From an uncultured Litoreibacter sp. (GTDB taxonomy: Bacteria > Pseudomonadota > Alphaproteobacteria > Rhodobacterales > Rhodobacteraceae), in contig NZ_CANMXB010000001.1 in assembly GCF_947501785.1 (NCBI RefSeq), positions 1,693,048 through 1,757,047 of the forward strand: DNA of 64,000 nucleotides, in the 5' to 3' direction. A program made the translations under genes and the position numbers. Within the stretch, counting starts at the first letter, position 1. Each line of letters begins with the position of its first letter. The notes beneath the pieces are model-generated. The model was given only the letters and a program-made list of their open reading frames with translations. It searched no databases and had not been told where the DNA came from. This document shows positions 63,318 through 64,000 of this stretch, piece after piece.

Positions 63318-64000
63318 ATGCAAATCTACCTGCCCATAGCCGAGGTCTCGGTCAACGCGTTCCTGTTGCTGGGGCTGGGCGGGCTTGTGGGCATCTTGTC
63401 CGGCATGTTTGGCGTCGGCGGCGGCTTCCTGATGACGCCGCTGTTGTTCTTCATCGGCATTCCCCCCGCCGTGGCCGTGGCGACCGAGGCGAACCAGATC
63501 GTGGCGTCCTCATTCTCCGGTGTGCTGGCGCATCTCAGGCGGAAGTCGGTGGATCTCCGAATGGGCACGGTCCTCCTGATCGGAGGGCTGGTTGGCGCGG
63601 CCCTCGGGGTCCAGTTGTTCGCCGCCCTGCGCGAGATGGGCCAGGTCGATCTGCTGGTGAAGCTTTGCTACGTGGTTTTTCTGGGCATTATCGGCGGGTT
63701 GATGTTCTTCGAAAGCCTTAAGGCCATTCGCCGCGCCAAGGGCGCGCATACGGTGCCCGCCCGCAAAAAACACGGGTTGGTCCACGCGTTGCCGCTCAAA
63801 ATGAAATTCCGCACCTCGGGGCTGTATATCTCTGTCATCCCGCCGGTGCTGGTCGGCGTCTTTGTGGGCATTCTGGCGGCCATTATGGGCGTCGGCGGCG
63901 GCTTCATTATGGTGCCTGCGATGATCTACTTGCTGGGCATGCCCACCAAGGTGGTGGTTGGTACATCGCTGTTCCAGATCATCTTTGTGACCGGCTTCAC
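63318..64000 (+). CDS. TauE/SafE family sulfite exporter (partial, runs off the window)
   Basis: From ATG 63318 (TAAGGGAGG seven bases upstream) the frame is open to the window edge, at least 227 residues. GVGGGFLMTPLLFFIGIPPA in the first half and IMGVGGGFIMVPAMIYLLGM in the second form the internal repeat of the TauE/SafE fold. It is predicted to be an inner-membrane anion exporter (sulfite or sulfoacetate in some members). Missing C-terminus. Confidence 0.92.
   Translation, partial: MQIYLPIAEVSVNAFLLLGLGGLVGILSGMFGVGGGFLMTPLLFFIGIPPAVAVATEANQIVASSFSGVLAHLRRKSVDLRMGTVLLIGGLVGAALGVQLFAALREMGQVDLLVKLCYVVFLGIIGGLMFFESLKAIRRAKGAHTVPARKKHGLVHALPLKMKFRTSGLYISVIPPVLVGVFVGILAAIMGVGGGFIMVPAMIYLLGMPTKVVVGTSLFQIIFVTGF

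Noticed and set aside
1-64000. CRISPR arrays, insertion sequences, rRNA or tRNA genes
   Set aside because: No regularly spaced repeats, transposase genes or folded RNA gene signatures were seen in the window.

Overview
The window reads as a chromosomal segment of a marine-type alphaproteobacterium of the order Rhodobacterales (Roseobacter/Paracoccaceae group). The evidence is GC-rich coding with C/G-ending codons, dense packing with many ATGA/TGATG overlaps, and family-typical gene sets: lrp-trxB, hsp20-DUF1150, DUF1467 beside methylmalonyl-CoA epimerase, an RpoH-II type sigma factor, bifunctional ATP sulfurylase/APS kinase, and a TauE exporter. I cannot name a genus. No rRNA, tRNA, CRISPR array or insertion sequence was recognised.

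Layout. 1-2.4 kb: partial Lrp regulator divergent from trxB, then a class D beta-lactamase. 2.5-4.6 kb: a MarR-like domain in frame with ATP sulfurylase/APS kinase. 4.8-6.7 kb: hsp20-DUF1150-phzF reverse operon behind a sigma-32-like promoter. 6.8-13.5 kb: purEK, a secreted lipase-like hydrolase, topA, nitroreductase and an EI24/CysZ-like protein. 13.5-18.8 kb: DUF1467/mce, a response regulator, GNAT, a Flp-like peptide and a DUF1800/DUF1501 pair. 18.9-27.7 kb: aspS, two tandem cyclopropane-fatty-acid-synthase paralogues, a CPBP protease and carB.

27.7-30.8 kb is an accessory patch between carB and tdk. It opens with an AT-rich, translationally coupled pair: a three-helix membrane protein and a ThsB-like (DUF1863) TIR protein. 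I read this pair as a candidate anti-phage module. It is followed by a 27-residue lipoprotein, a lysine/alanine-tailed protein, an orphan BrnA-type antitoxin and a phage-like HTH regulator with inverted repeats in its promoter.

30.8-43 kb: tdk, a 2-hydroxyacid dehydrogenase, csaA, proC, YbjN, the coaBC-dut-membrane MoeB/ThiF operon, rpoH-II with an RpoE-like promoter, cobalamin genes, a GST with a YHS-like tail, comM/yifB, gshB and yraN-rsmI. 44-51 kb: LpoA-like lipoprotein, glnD, murJ, a rhomboid lacking its catalytic residues, and trpS. 51.6-57.8 kb: ilvE with a coupled 27-residue membrane peptide, hydrolase, rhodanese, Usp, an AT-richer serine protease, NfuA-like, GFA, tsaB and rimI. 58-63.2 kb: a BMP-family nucleoside-type ABC transporter, with a strong hairpin between the binding protein and the membrane components. 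A TauE/SafE exporter runs off the right edge.

Functionally the window is mostly housekeeping (purines, pyrimidines, tRNA charging, cell wall, nitrogen sensing, stress sigma factor), with small accessory insertions at about 27.7-30.8 kb and 54.3-55.7 kb.
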